Shown here: piece by piece, positions 1-12,600 of the stretch
Numbering within the stretch: position 1 is the stretch's first letter
Layout: every line of letters starts with the position of its first letter
Assembly: GCF_000002985.6 (NCBI RefSeq)
Contig: NC_003283.11
Location: 6,386,001-6,450,000, forward strand
Reading direction: 5' to 3'
Source: Caenorhabditis elegans
Lineage: Eukaryota; Nematoda; Chromadorea; Rhabditida; Rhabditidae
DNA length: 64,000 nt
Made by a program: the position numbers and the translations under genes
Notes under the pieces: generated by a model
What the model saw: the letters and a program-made list of their open reading frames with translations, nothing else
What the model was told of the DNA's origin: nothing
Database searches by the model: none

Positions 1-2985
1 GGGCGAGATACCAATTTCCTCACCTTGGCAGAGAATACATACATGTGATGTAAAAACAAGTGGAAATTGGCTTTTCAGACAAATAAAACAATTCTTAAAA
101 GCACATCCCCCACGTGAGAATGGAATTCCAATCAAATAGAATTAAATTTCATCATTTTCAAAAAGCCAACAAAAATTTTCCGTGTTTTGATTGTTTGGAT
201 CATGCGTTGTTTTTATGTCGGAGAACATTTAACACTTGAAAAAATGAAGGGGTAAATATTTTTAGGAAATGTTGTGTACTTTTTGAGGGGGTGAATGTAT
301 GAAAAATCAGTGATTAAAGTTTAACACTTTAGTTTTTAATAATGGTTGTTTGAAATGTGTGAAAACTAGTTTTCTAGTCGTACATAATTCAATAAAATCT
401 TGAGAAAATCCAGTGAGGAAGTGAGGGTGTACATTTCAATAGAAATGTGAATTAAATGAAAAGAAAAGAAATACATATCTATAAGGAACTATAACGTAGC
501 TGGGTTTATTTATGTATTATTATAAAACTGGCCTGGCATGTCTTAAAGTTTATCTGAACTTTCCCAAAAGTTTCTTGAAAGTTTTGGAATCAATTTTCGA
601 AGTTTGTATAGTGGTGTATGATGATACAATTTCAAATTCTCTGAAATTCTTAAATGTCAAAATTGTAAGGTAGCAATTATACAAAATATATTTGGTTTTT
701 TTTAGAAATTGAATATACGATTGGAAAATTGCAATAAGCACAAACTTCAAAATTTTTATGTAGTGCATTACTATGAAAAAGTGCAACATGCACATGAGAT
801 TTCTTAATTTAGAATGAATGTGTGATTTTAGAAATTCATTTCTGAAAACAAGTTCTAGGAATTTGTAGTTTGAAATCTCGAAACTATAGAATGTTAAAAT
901 GAATGCAATGAATGAAATACATTTTATGAAAATTAAATAGAAAGATCAGAATGTTGTGAAGTAGTTTTAATGCGTGAAGTGTAAGGAAACATGTGTTCTA
1001 AAACGAGCAATAAAACAAAATTTCAAAAATAAAATTTGGAAATTTTTATTTCTCAAGATTTTCAGATTAATACGGGTTATTCTTTACAGTTTTTTTTGTG
1101 GAAAAACGGCCCGTTGAAAATCATGGTTTCTAAAATCTAGTATTAAAAAAATTGGTGAATTTCAAGAGGTCCTGAAAACATAATTTCTTTGCAAACATGG
1201 GTATTTTTTTAATGCTTATGGAAATGGTTTTTTTTTTCATTTTAAGCCATTGAAACCATTGAAAACAGAAAACTAAGAACATTATAAGAAGTTTATATTT
1301 TGATGTGAATGATTTAAAGTTGGTTCAACAGTTTTTGAGCAAACAGCTGTGGATATACAGAAATCAAGAATTTGGTAGAAGTTTACATTAAAGAGTGACA
1401 AGATTTAATATTTTCATTACGTAAACCCATACTTTAGAAAACAGAAAATCACATCTAAACCCTTCGAGGGAATTTTCCAAGTAAATAACGTTCCATGTGC
1501 GATTGACACGAGAAATATATAAATACGCTGGTACGTCATCAGTCCTTGCAGAGCAACAAAAAATGCGATGCAATTGAATAAAGGGCACACAATTGTGCAA
1601 AAAATAAACTCAAGGGATTTGTAATTATAGCAGGAGTAGTAGGGCAAAATTAGTGTGAATCAGTTCACAACTTGAAGAATTTGCACGCGGATTTTCGAAT
1701 GATTTATTCACAGAGTTGCAGGCAGAAACTCGTGAAGAACTCGTAAATCATCTTGTGAAAGTGAAATCCGGTGAGATGATTTATGAAATAATTTTGAAAT
1801 GAAAATTACAAATGGCATAACTTTTTGTGAGCAGAAAGAAACGCAGAAAGCAAAAAGAAAAAGGTTCGGCAGGCAACTAGGCAGGCAAATGTACATATCC
1901 TACCGGGGGAGCCTACTTGCTCACTCTACTGTAAAAAAGTTACTGATTTTTTTCCGTTTGTGCTACAAACTAATAGTAAGGCTTTTTAGATGTTGCTAAT
2001 AGTAATACACTTCTTATCCTTAAAGTAGGATTTGATCACTTTAGCAATACACAAAGTAGAAATCCAAGTGATTCTGCATACTTTCAAAATTCGGAACAAG
2101 TAGATTTTGGAACATTAGAATTTTGTTGAAATTGGAGATTTTACGAACATCATATTCGTATTTCAATGAACATATGAATAAGTAAGAGCCACTGAAAAGT
2201 CAACAGTGGTCGTGTCAAAAGGGGGTGTTAAGTTACCAAAAAACAAAAAAAAAGTGTCCCCCAAGTGTCCCTCCAACAATTTTCAACTGACGTGGCGACC
2301 GGATATCTTGCACAATGCTCATCTCGGATCCGTGAGTAATCACGGTTAATTGGACTCGTGACATGGAACTTTTTGCATGCTCACACACGGCGCGGAGCAA
2401 TTAAGGATATATAAAATAAAAGTAGAGCGAGTAGAAATGCAAAGTATGACGAAAATTGGCATGCGGCGTGGCGCACCGATCATAGAGTTGGTGGTGATGC
2501 CGAATGATGTGGGAGCACGGGGAGCAAATGAAAAGTTTCTGCAAAGGAAAGAGGGTTGAAAAGTTCAAAACATACTTTCAAAGGGAGATAATGAATGTTG
2601 ATGTTTGCTTTTTAAAAGTCGTTGGAAATTGTTCCAGACAACGAAGCCATATTTTAGAAGGTATGACTTGGTTTCAGGATCATAAATTAATAATTGAATT
2701 GGTGAATAATCTCGAATAAGAACTTCTCTTGATGTTAATAGTTCAAGAGTCCAACGGAGGTTTAAACCAATAACTTATTCAAATTTTAACGTTTCGAATT
2801 GGCATTTTCACCTGAAAATACCTTTTTAAAAATTCTAAAGAACTTCGGATATTCAATTTATTCTATGGGTTTTCATTCAGAGTAAGCACATAAATTCGCT
2901 GAATTTTTGTGTTTTTTTCTCAGCTTTGGGCATTCCAGAATTATCGTTCAGGTAGTATCAGCTCCAACGTTCACTTTGGAAAAAT
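1..2985. other. Gene-free AT-rich stretch
   Basis: I see no convincing gene here. Open frames are short (at most about 80 codons), lack splice-site support and show no recognisable domain. The interval 2280-2540 is somewhat less AT-rich but I could not assemble an exon model from it. The last part contains the 3' flank of the minus-strand gene that ends at 3039, with AATAAA on the minus strand at 2986-2991. Confidence 0.5.
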
Positions 2986-3038
2986 TTATTGCAATTAGAA
3001 CAAAAATACAAACAGAGAAAATCAAATAAAAAAGTAAA

Positions 3039-3734
3039 TCACTTGGTTGCAATCACACGATGCGGTCCATTACGGGACGCACGGAATACGGATTTTCCAT
3101 TCTTGTGGTAATGAGCAACTGAGGCGGCTTTGCGGAAGATTTTGTTATGCTTTGGTGGCCCACCTTCTCCATAACCTCCATCATCTCCATCACTCTTTTT
3201 TAGCAACTTCTGGCCTCCAGATCCTTCTCCTCCATCTCCATGCTTTGACAATGGATTTCCTTTCTTTTCTTCATCGGGATGATCGGATGACCCATCCTGG
3301 TTACCAGATCCCTCTCCCTCGTCTCCATGTTCTCTTTTCAGTGGATTTCCTTTCTTCTCCTTCTTATCAGATCCTTCTTCTTCTCCTTCATCTCCATCTC
3401 TCGACTGTGGATCTCCTTTCTTTTCTTGACCATCATCTTTCTTGGCTCGATAAAGTTTTCCGGGTCCTCCTTCGCCTTCTCCATAACCTCCATCATCTTC
3501 ACCTCCTTTCTTCAACTTTTGATATCCTGTTCCGTCGTCATCTCCACCATTCTTAGCAACATAAAATTTTCCTGGTCCAGTTTCTTCAACAACATCGGTA
3601 AAATCATATAACTCGTCTGGTGCCGCAGTGGTTGCATGGTGCTTTCCTCTACCATTCTTACCAAAGGAAACTTGTGGTTTGGCTAGTGAAACCGCAAGAA
3701 AAACAAAGAAGACAGCCAGGAATAGAATCTTCAT
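3039..3734 (-). CDS. Secreted low-complexity Gly/Lys/Asp/Glu-rich protein
   Basis: A single-exon gene of 231 codons. I start it at the ATG at 3734 because the frame upstream of it has only a GTG and because a TATA motif lies about 40 bp further upstream. Residues 1 to about 19 form a strong signal peptide (MKILFLAVFFVFLAVSLA then KP). The mature part is almost entirely charged and glycine-rich, built from imperfect blocks such as KKGNPL, GDEGEGSG and GGYGEG, with no cysteine framework or catalytic motif. It ends in a more basic, histidine-containing tail. AATAAA on the same strand at 2986-2991 fits a short 3' UTR. A secreted structural, mucin-like or peptide-precursor role is possible, but I do not recognise the family. 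The opposite strand also has an open frame, an artefact of codon bias. Confidence 0.75.
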   Translation of the reverse strand: MKILFLAVFFVFLAVSLAKPQVSFGKNGRGKHHATTAAPDELYDFTDVVEETGPGKFYVAKNGGDDDGTGYQKLKKGGEDDGGYGEGEGGPGKLYRAKKDDGQEKKGDPQSRDGDEGEEEGSDKKEKKGNPLKREHGDEGEGSGNQDGSSDHPDEEKKGNPLSKHGDGGEGSGGQKLLKKSDGDDGGYGEGGPPKHNKIFRKAASVAHYHKNGKSVFRASRNGPHRVIATK

Positions 3735-3770
3735 GATTGAAGTGATAAGGAACACGAAGACGAGGAACTC

Positions 3771-3777
3771 TTTTATA
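3771..3777 (-). promoter_or_regulatory. TATA box of the secreted low-complexity gene
   Basis: TATAAAA on the minus strand, 37 bp upstream of the proposed ATG at 3734. The spacing suits a short, non-trans-spliced 5' UTR. Seen directly; function inferred. Confidence 0.55.
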
Positions 3778-4500
3778 TTCGGATCAAACGGTTATAGATC
3801 AATGGGGTAGACAGTGTTTTGATTGAAAAATCTATTGTTTTTTATGGTTAATACTGTTTGATTAGTGTGATAAGCGTTCAAAAAGCATGCAATCTGATTG
3901 TAATTTTGAAGTCAATCTGCTGACGTAAAGATTAAACATTTGAGAGCTATTTGTTATTCAATTTAGTTCAATGACTGGAAATTAATTTAATTTTCAAGAA
4001 AAATGAATACTTGAACTTTTACATTCACAGAGTCAAAAAATTGTGCAAAATACGTAATCAATCAGGCCAATGGAATAGGGAAAAAAGGAATTGAATTGTC
4101 AAATTCCAGTCGGAATTAATAAATCGCGTTTTTATATTTTCTTCGAATGTTCTGGCTATGCACTTATCGTGTTTTGAACCGAAGGTAGGCAAAATCAAAG
4201 ACTTGAATATTTATTGCAAGATAAGATTCACTGGAAGACTGACTGAAGGAATTGGATGTAGAAAATAATCTGGTTTTTTTACAAAATACAAAAATTAAAG
4301 AGAGAAAAATATAAAACATTTGAGTTTAAAATGTAATACTATCATTAATTTTTTTAAAAGTACTTAAAACTAAAATCATGCGTGTTCCGATTTGCTCAAG
4401 TATTATTAAAAATTTCCCAACACATCCAACAAAACTATCGATATCTTGGCGTGAGTAAAATTCATTCCTCAACACTTCAAACTTCAAAACGGAAAAATAA
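3778..4500. other. Intergenic region between divergent genes
   Basis: About 720 bp between the minus-strand secreted gene and the plus-strand thioesterase. AT-rich, no coding signal. It should hold the upstream regulatory sequence of both genes; beyond the TATA motif I see no clear element. Confidence 0.5.
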
Positions 4501-6471
4501 ATGTTGGCAAAAGCTGTGGCGAAGAGAGTTTTTCTGGTCCGTCATTTTGCCAAAATTGCATTATCATCGGTATGTTTTTTTTTTCATTATTTTCCAAGAT
4601 CCAACACTATTTTAGACAGGGACTGCATCAAGTATTCAAAAACGTAATGTATATACAACTGGTGAAGCAGAAACATGCTTTTATCATGGAGGTGCATTGC
4701 ATGGAGAACTACCAACAGAACCAGATATTCCAATTGATCTAATGGTTTCATCGATTTACGGACACGTTGCAAAATGCCGTCCTAATGATTTTAGTGACGA
4801 AGAAAAGAAGACCAAGCCGTTGACTCCACGAACCATTGCGCACAGTTACCGAAAGGTAGAAAATTATAAATGAATTATTCGGAGCAATTTAATTTCAGTT
4901 TGTGATTCCTCTGAGCACGGACAAAGAAAAACAGAGCCAATACCTAAGTGCTATGGGAAATGTTCGTATTGGGAAAATTCTCGAAGATCTCGATCACATG
5001 GCGGTCCATGTCGCTTATGTTCATAATTCGGAGAATGGTTCGCTTGATGGTCCAATGACTCTGCCACGTACTATTGTGACAGCTTCAGTCAAAAGAATTG
5101 ATTTCCATAAGTGCGTAAGAAAATGTTTCGAGAGAGAGCGGAGCCACCAAATCAATTGGAACATTTTTCAAAAATCTGTGTTCGCGGTTATAGCCGTTTC
5201 ATGTATTAGATTGTTTGTAAAATCTTTTAAAAACAGTTTGTAAAAAAACTAGCTGTAATTAAGAAGATCTAATTCTACGAGTCTCACGTCCACGATTTGC
5301 TGCCAAAGTAAATGTGAACATTTCTCTTCTACTTACATTTATTTTTAAAAACGGCGCCTAGACCCTTGTAACCTTACTATCATAAAAGCTCTAATTCGGC
5401 CAGAGAATTTTTAGTAATCCTTCCCACTTCATATTGTTGCGAGAATCCATTTTATTGACTATAATTTCCAGAGAAGATATCAATTCTTCGAGAGATGTCA
5501 TCATTGACGGACAAGTTTCATATGCAGGTACCAGCAGCATGCAGACTTCGATTAGACTCTTTCAAAATGACGACAGTGGAAATCTCATTCTTTTGCTCAA
5601 GGCAGATTTCATCATGGTTAGTTAATTCCAAAGAGTTATTTCATCTTGTAAAAAATATTTCATCTAGGTTTCACGGGATCCGTTGGATGGAACTAAGAAG
5701 ATTCGCGTTCACGGTTTAGTCGCCAAAAGTCCAGATGAAGCAGAGACTATCAATGAGGCAAAAGAACATTTTAAGACTATGAGCAACATTGAGGATAAGC
5801 AGCCATCAAATGAGGAACTGAGATTGATTCATAAAATGCACAATAAACTGGTTGGAAGAAGCCAAGTTAATGATATTCCTGTGTTGGAGGTCAGTGTCTT
5901 GTCAAGTTCAAGTATTACATCCGATTTTCAGAACTCTGAAATGTGGATGCATAGAACCAAACTTTCGGTTACTGAAATCTGTTTCCCTGAATACCAAAAT
6001 ATGTATGGAAAAATTTTTGGAGGTTTTCTTATGCGAAAGGCTCTTGAATTGGCTTACACTAATGCAAAGTTGTATTGTAAAGGAAGAGTTGCAGTTCGAT
6101 CAATGGATCATATTGAATTTGCTAAAGCAGTTGAAATTGGTTATGTGCTTCACTTGGATTCATTCGTCACTTACACAGATGGGAAGTATCTCCAAATGAA
6201 AGTGGCCGCATCAATTTCAGACCAGAATAAGCTTCCTGAGCTTGCCAAGTTGAACCACCCAACTCTTGGACAAGAGGTTAGATTTAGTAATGTTTTTATA
6301 TTGATAAGTTGAATTTAGGCCCGAGTTAACACGAATGTTTTCAATTTTACAATGGAAAGCGTGGAGAACCCAAATGTATTGACCGTGGTCCCGAAACACT
6401 ATGTCCATGCCATCACATACCTCGAAGGTCGTCGTCTTTTGAAGAACACTCTCAAGAGAGTTATTACCTGA
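4501..6471 (+). CDS. Mitochondrial acyl-CoA thioesterase, ACOT9 type
   Basis: Seven exons: 4501-4569, 4616-4855, 4899-5110, 5472-5616, 5668-5889, 5932-6276, 6319-6471, giving 461 aa, close to mammalian ACOT9 at about 440. The N-terminus (MLAKAVAKRVFLVRHFAKIA) is basic and amphipathic, as in a mitochondrial presequence. Two hotdog regions are visible, the first about residues 110-250 (with LEDLDHMAVHVAY), the second about 310-430 with the family segment MYGKIFGGFLMRKALELA and a following SMDHIEFAKAVEIG. The family hydrolyses acyl-CoA to free acid and CoA in the matrix. The 42-nt intron 5890-5931 is a multiple of three and could be read through, but its removal restores the conserved spacing. 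I recall this gene as F57F4.1. It is convergent with the giant ET gene, about 230 bp away. Confidence 0.88.
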
Positions 6472-6546
6472 GAATGATCTGGTTTCTGGCATATTTCTGC
6501 TGAATGGAGTGAAAATTCTTTTGTAACGAATATAGTTTTGTCGAGA

Positions 6547-6552
6547 AATAAA
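6547..6552 (+). terminator. Poly(A) signal AATAAA of the thioesterase
   Basis: Canonical AATAAA 76 bp after the stop codon. It lies inside the left edge of the tandem-duplicated unit; the copy near 15380 has drifted to AATAAT, as expected where no thioesterase gene precedes it. Confidence 0.7.
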
Positions 6553-6697
6553 TTTATAGTATGAAAGAACGCTCAACAATTAAGATTTAGTCTCTTCAAG
6601 GAAGAACAATAGAAATAAGTAAAACAAAAAAATAAAAAATCTGCGCGAAAAAAGCACATACATGAAAGAAATGATGGAAAAATTCTCTATAGCTGGC

Positions 6698-9600
6698 CTA
6701 ATGTCTAGTCAAAGCAATATATACAGCAGCGAAGAGAGCAAGAATTGAGAAGGTGATGGAAGATGATCCCTTTGTGGTTGTGGCTGGCGACTGTGTAGTA
6801 GCAGTTGATACCAATACAGGATTACTTGGTGTCAGCGAGGTAGCATTTGATGACAGAGTGGAAACAGTTGGTGACAATGTGGAAACAATTGGTGACAATG
6901 TGGAAACAATTGGTGACAATGTGGAAACAATTGGTGACAATGTGGAAACAATTGGTGACAATGTGGAAACAGTTGATGGCTGTGTGGTGCCGGCGCTTGG
7001 CAGCACGTTTGGACCAACGCAGTTATTAGTGCTACAACAGCATCCAGAGAGGCCACCGTCAATGGAAGCACACGAGTTGGCCAAGTCTGGAATTAATTAA
7101 TTTTGAATTTCGAATAATAAATAATGGATTGCCTTGGAAAATATTGGCTATATATCAAATACAACTTACTCAAGGAGGTACAGACAGTAACTGGATCACA
7201 TGTGTACAATGTCAGTGTCTGACTTCCTCCGTTGTATGGGCCAGTGTATGAAATAGACGCACATGATCCAGCGCATACACTGTAGGCGTCAGCTGTCAGA
7301 GCGATGTTATTGAGATAGATGGAAGAGCGGCACAAAATCATTGGAATTCCAGTTGGCTGAAATGGTATGATACGAATAACTTTGATTATTTTTAAGCAAT
7401 GAATTTACAACTGGAATAGTGTTTGTGGTGTTTACGGCAGCTTCCTTGACGTTGCAGTTGGTTCCGGTTGTGCAGCAGTAACCGGTGATATCCTTGTCTG
7501 TGGAGATGGTCTTACGCTCGTTGTTTAATCCAAGGGACTTGCAAATTGTCTTTGGAACGCAATGATATGACTTGTAAAGAACATTATTGACAGTTGTCTC
7601 AAGAGATCCGCAATATCCGTCACATGATACGGTTCCTCCAACGTTGACATTTCCGTCACTGGTGTAGACTCCGACGTAGCACTTGGCTGGTCCTGGGTAA
7701 GTGTTGGTGAGTGGGTTGAGGCATCCATCGGTGTCGCAGCAACATCCGGAAACTCCTGGCTCAACGGTTTGGCAGGAGTTGGACATGTTGAGCTGTTGGC
7801 AGACAGTTGTTGGGTCGCATGTCAACAAAGTTGCGGTGTGATTCTGGTTCTGGATGGTGGTAGAGATGGTGATAGATGCACAGTCTCCGTAACATCCTTG
7901 AAGAGTCAATGGAGCACCGTATGTTTGGTTGTTGACAAGGAGTCCCTGGTAGCAAGCAGTTGGGAAATCTGGAAGAACTGCTGGTCCTGGTTTCACATTT
8001 GGATCCTTGAGGTTGCAGTTGTCCGCGTTGTTACAGCAGCAGGCAGTGACTTCTCTGTCACTCCAAAGTGGACGACAAGTATCCTTAATCTCAAGAGATT
8101 TGCAGATAGTATCAGCAACACAGTGATAAGTAGTGACATTGAAACCTCCGACGATTCCAGTCAATGAAGCGCATTGTCCGGAACAATAGGTCTCAGCTCC
8201 GAGGCTCAACGAATTGTAGGTAGATTGTAGACCAACGTAGCACTTGAGTGGGTTAGGAGTACGTGGTGGAGAAACAGTTGGGTCGAGGCAAGCATCGGTA
8301 GAACAGCAGCATCCGGAAAGTCCATTCTCAATGGTAGTACAATTGTTGTTCATTCCAAGTTGATAGCATGTGCTGACTGGATCGCAAGTGTAAATTGTAG
8401 CGTTGGTGAGAGCTCCATTGTACATGGTTGAGAGAGTAGCAGAAGCGCATTCTCCCTTACATGCTTGCCAACCAGCGATGGAAATTGGCATGTTATTGAC
8501 GTAAAGACCAGAGAAGCAAGCGATTGGATAATCACGGAAGTTCGTAACTGGCATTGAAGTATTGATCTTTCCACCATATCCAGCCAAATCGACGTTGCAG
8601 TTGTTGTAGTTGTCGCAGCAGCATCCCGTAACTGTGGTATCATATGGAAGTGGTTTGCACTCGTCGTACATCTCGAGTTGTCTGCAGAATTGGGTTGGCA
8701 CGCATCCGAAGATAGCAACTGGGTCTTGGTTGAGGGTAGCTTGAATTGAGGCGCACTTTCCTGGGCAGAAGATTTCAGATCCAGTGGCCTTTCCTTGAGC
8801 GTAGATTCCAGCGAAGCACTTGCGGAATCCAGATGGTACAGTCTTGTTCTTTGGTGGATCAAGGCAGAGATCAGTGTTACAGCAGCATCCGGAGACTCCT
8901 GGGATTGGGGAGGCACACCAGTTGTTCATGTTGAGAGATTGGCAAACAGTGCTTGGGTCGCATCCGTAAAGAGTTGCTGTGGTGGCAACTCCGTTGAGTG
9001 TAGTGTTCAATGAGATGGACGCACATTGTCCCTGGCAAGCTCCGAGAATGACTGGAGTAGATGGAACACCGTTGACATAAAGTCCAGTGTAGCAAGCAAT
9101 AGCATAGTCGACTGAAGTTGGTGGTGGTGGTGGAGTGATGGTGGTATTGGCAATGTTACAGTTGTTGGCATTGTTACAGCAGCATCCAGTGACTTGGTTG
9201 TCATTCCAAACTGGTTTGCAGTTGTCGTAGAGTTCAAGGGAGTTACAGATCGAGTTTGGCATGCAGTGATAGGTGTTGACTTGGAATCCACCGACAACTC
9301 CTGAGAGGGATGAGCATTGTCCGTTACATGGAATTTGAGCTCCAACGTTAACTGCGCTTCCATTAACAATGTAGTTCGAGCTGATACCAGCATAGCACAT
9401 AAGTTGGTTTCCTGGGTTACGAGCTGGATAGACTGTTGGATCAATACAGGCATTGGTGTTACAGCAGCAGCCGGTAATTCCGTTCTCAAGAGTGGAGCAC
9501 TTGTTCAGAATTTTCAAATTACGGCAAACGCGGGATGGATCGCAGGTGTAAAGAGCAGCGGTTCCGGCTTGTCCATTGAATTGAGATGTGATGGATACTG

Positions 9601-12600
9601 AGACACACTCTCCTTGGCAAGTCTGCCATCCAGCCGAGCTGTAAGCGGTTCCGTTGATGAAAAGTCCGGAGTAGCAAGATATTGGAGCATCATTGAGTGG
9701 AGTGAGTGGAATGGTGGTGTTGATCACGTTGGCAAGATGGGTCTGTCGAACGTTGCAGTTATCAGCATTGTCACAGCAGCAAGCTCGGAATTCTGGGTAG
9801 TATGGCTCCATGCGGGCGCAGGAATCGTAGAGCTCGAGGGAACGGCATAGAGAGTGTGGAACACAAGCGAAGAGGGTCACGTTGTCATTGGCAATGCGAG
9901 CGTTAACCGAGGCACACTTGCCGTCACAGAGTTGTTCAGCTCCGGTTTGAAGTGATGGCACGCTGGTAGAATAGAGCCCGACGTAGCACTTGAGTGGTGG
10001 AGTTGGAACGGTCTTTCCTCTGTTCGGATCGAGGCAAGCATCACTGTCGCAGCAGCAAGCGGTGACTCCAGCTTCTGGGGAAGTACAGTTGTTATGAACT
10101 TTAAGTTGGTAGCAGACAGACGATGGATCACAAGTGTAGAAGGAAGCCGTGTGCAAAGTTCCGTTGATCGTAGCATTGATGCTGACAGAGGCACATTCAC
10201 CGAAGCAAACGGAGAATTCCATTGGAGTTTGGTTGAATCCGTCAACGATAAGACCAGCTGGGCAGGTGATTGGATATTCAACACGTGGACGTCTTCTTCC
10301 GGGATTGTTGATTGGAGGTCTTGGAACAACTTGATTCAAGTTGCAGTTAGGTCCATTGGTACAACAACATCCAGTGATATCTCTATCATACCAGAGTGTG
10401 CGGCAGCTGTCATAGACGTACAAGCTGTTACAGACGTATGTTGGGACACAAGCGTAAACAGTGACGTTAGCGTTGGCAAGTGTTGAAGTAACAGATGCGC
10501 AGTTTCCTTCGCAGTATTGTTCTCCTCCGGCATTGAAGATGGTATTTCCCTTCAAATCATAGGAGTAAGCTCCGACGTAACAGAGGTTTCCATCTCCATA
10601 TGGTTTACGTGGTGGGGTGGATGTTGGATCGAGGCAAGCATCGCTGTCACAGCAGCAAGTCTCGAATCCTTGTTCTTGTTGGTGGCATCTGTTTGTTGAG
10701 TTCATCATTCTGCAGATGTAAGATGGGTCACACGTGTAAAGAGAAGCAGTGGTAGCAACTCCGTTGTATGTGGTGTTCAAGTTGACAGCAACACAATCTC
10801 CCTTGCAAGCAGTCCATCCTCCGTCAGAGATTTGGCTTCCTCCAATGAAAATTCCAGAATAGCAAGCGCGTGGCATCTCATTTGGTGCAAGTGGTGGAAT
10901 GGTGACGTTGAATCCAGACGTAGCAACGTTGCAGTTGTCGAAGACATCACAGCAGTACGCGTTGACGAATCTGTCCAAGTAGAAAGTGTTGTTCGAGTTG
11001 TCAAGTCCAAGGGAACGGCACATAGATCTTGGAGCGCAATGGAAGGCGGTGACATAGTCGGATCCGACAACAGCGGAAACGGTGGCACAATATCCGTCGC
11101 AAAGAACTTCAGCTCCTGCGATGTTTCCCTTGTGCTGGGTGCTGATACCGACGTAGCATTTGAGAGCTTTTCCTGGAACACGGTTGTAGGTTGGATCAAT
11201 ACACTCATTGGAGTCACAGCAGCAAGCAGTGAGAGAGTTGTCAATGGTGGAGCAGTTGTTACGAAGTCCCATCGCGGCACAGGCACTGCTTGGATCGCAG
11301 GTGTAGAGAGTAGCGTAGTGAGAGTTGTTATTGACGGTTCCTCCAAGGGAAACAGACACACATTCTCCGTCGCACATGCGGTAGTAAGGCTGGCTGATGT
11401 TTTGTCCGTTGAGATGGATTCCTTCGTAGCAGACAATTCTTGGGTCACGACGAGCTGGGATGGCAGTGACGTTGACTCCAGCTGGGGCAAGACAGTTGTC
11501 AGTTTCTGAGCAGCAGCATCCAGTGACTTGTGGGTCAGCTCCTGGGATTTGTCCACAGTTTCCGTAAGATCCTCCGAATCCGAGTCCGAAGTAGCGGCAC
11601 ATTCCAACTGGGGCGCAGTAGTAGACAGTTGCGTTCTTTCCGTTGACAACAGAGTTCAAGGATCCGCACCATCCATCACAGAATTGGTCTCCTCCAGTGT
11701 TGTATTTGTCTTGTGGAATAGAAACTCCAGAATAGCAACGAAGTTGTGGGCGTTGAGATCCTCTGTTTGGATCAATGCAAAGATCATTGTCGCAACAGCA
11801 AGCATTGACTCCTCCAAGAACGCTTCCGCAAGAGTTGGAGATTCCGGCTTGTTGGCACATTGTGACTGGATCGCAAGTGTAGATGGTAGCATTGTGAACT
11901 TGGTTGGCGAAGGTGGTGGTGAAGCTAGCTGAAGCACACTCTCCTTGGCAGAGTCCGTAAGCAGAGTTGGTGATGGAAACTCCGTTAACCCAGATTCCTC
12001 CGTAGCAGAGAACTGGATACTTGGCGGTAGACACAGCAGAGTTATTCACACGTCCGAGAATGTATGGATTGTTAACGTTGCAGTTGTTGCTAGCAGAGCA
12101 GCAGTACACCTCAAGTTCCTCGTCTTGTGGTGGATTGTAGGTTTGTCCTTCAGTGGAAGCAAGTCCGAATCCAGCGCAGACATCGTATGGCATGCAAGTG
12201 AAGTATGAAACTTGTTGTCCGTTGGCATTGAACCTGACACGTCCACATCGTCCTTGGCAGTTCATTTCAGCTCCGAGCCAGGTTGTTCCATTGTAAAGTC
12301 CGACAGCGCATCTGAGCTGCTTGACTGGGTAGACTGGTGGAACAACAGTTGGGTCAATACATTTGTCCATGCTGTTGCAGGCACAGCCGGTGATGAGAGC
12401 GGTTGGGACTCCATTGATGTTTTGGGTGTCAAGGTTCATGCATCCGCTGTCGAGGTTCAAAGCAGTGAAGACGTTGACTGGGTCGCAAACGAAGATCTCT
12501 CCCCATACATTGGCTCCATTGTAAGTGGTACGAATACGAGCAGATCCGCATTCTCCCAAGCATTGAGAGAAGGATCCTCCATACAAGAGAGCTCCGTTGA

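Noticed and set aside
2377-2719. Overlapping short plus-strand frames in a less AT-rich patch
   Set aside because: No signal peptide, no exon model, no conserved motif.
3047-3556. 169-codon plus-strand frame
   Set aside because: Antisense shadow of the low-complexity secreted protein; Leu/His-rich composition is the complement of Glu/Asp/Gly codons.
10832-11509. 225-codon plus-strand open frame opposite the ET giant (also 12212-12889 and copies in unit B)
   Set aside because: Shadow of the strongly codon-biased, cysteine-rich minus-strand exon; no splice sites or domain.
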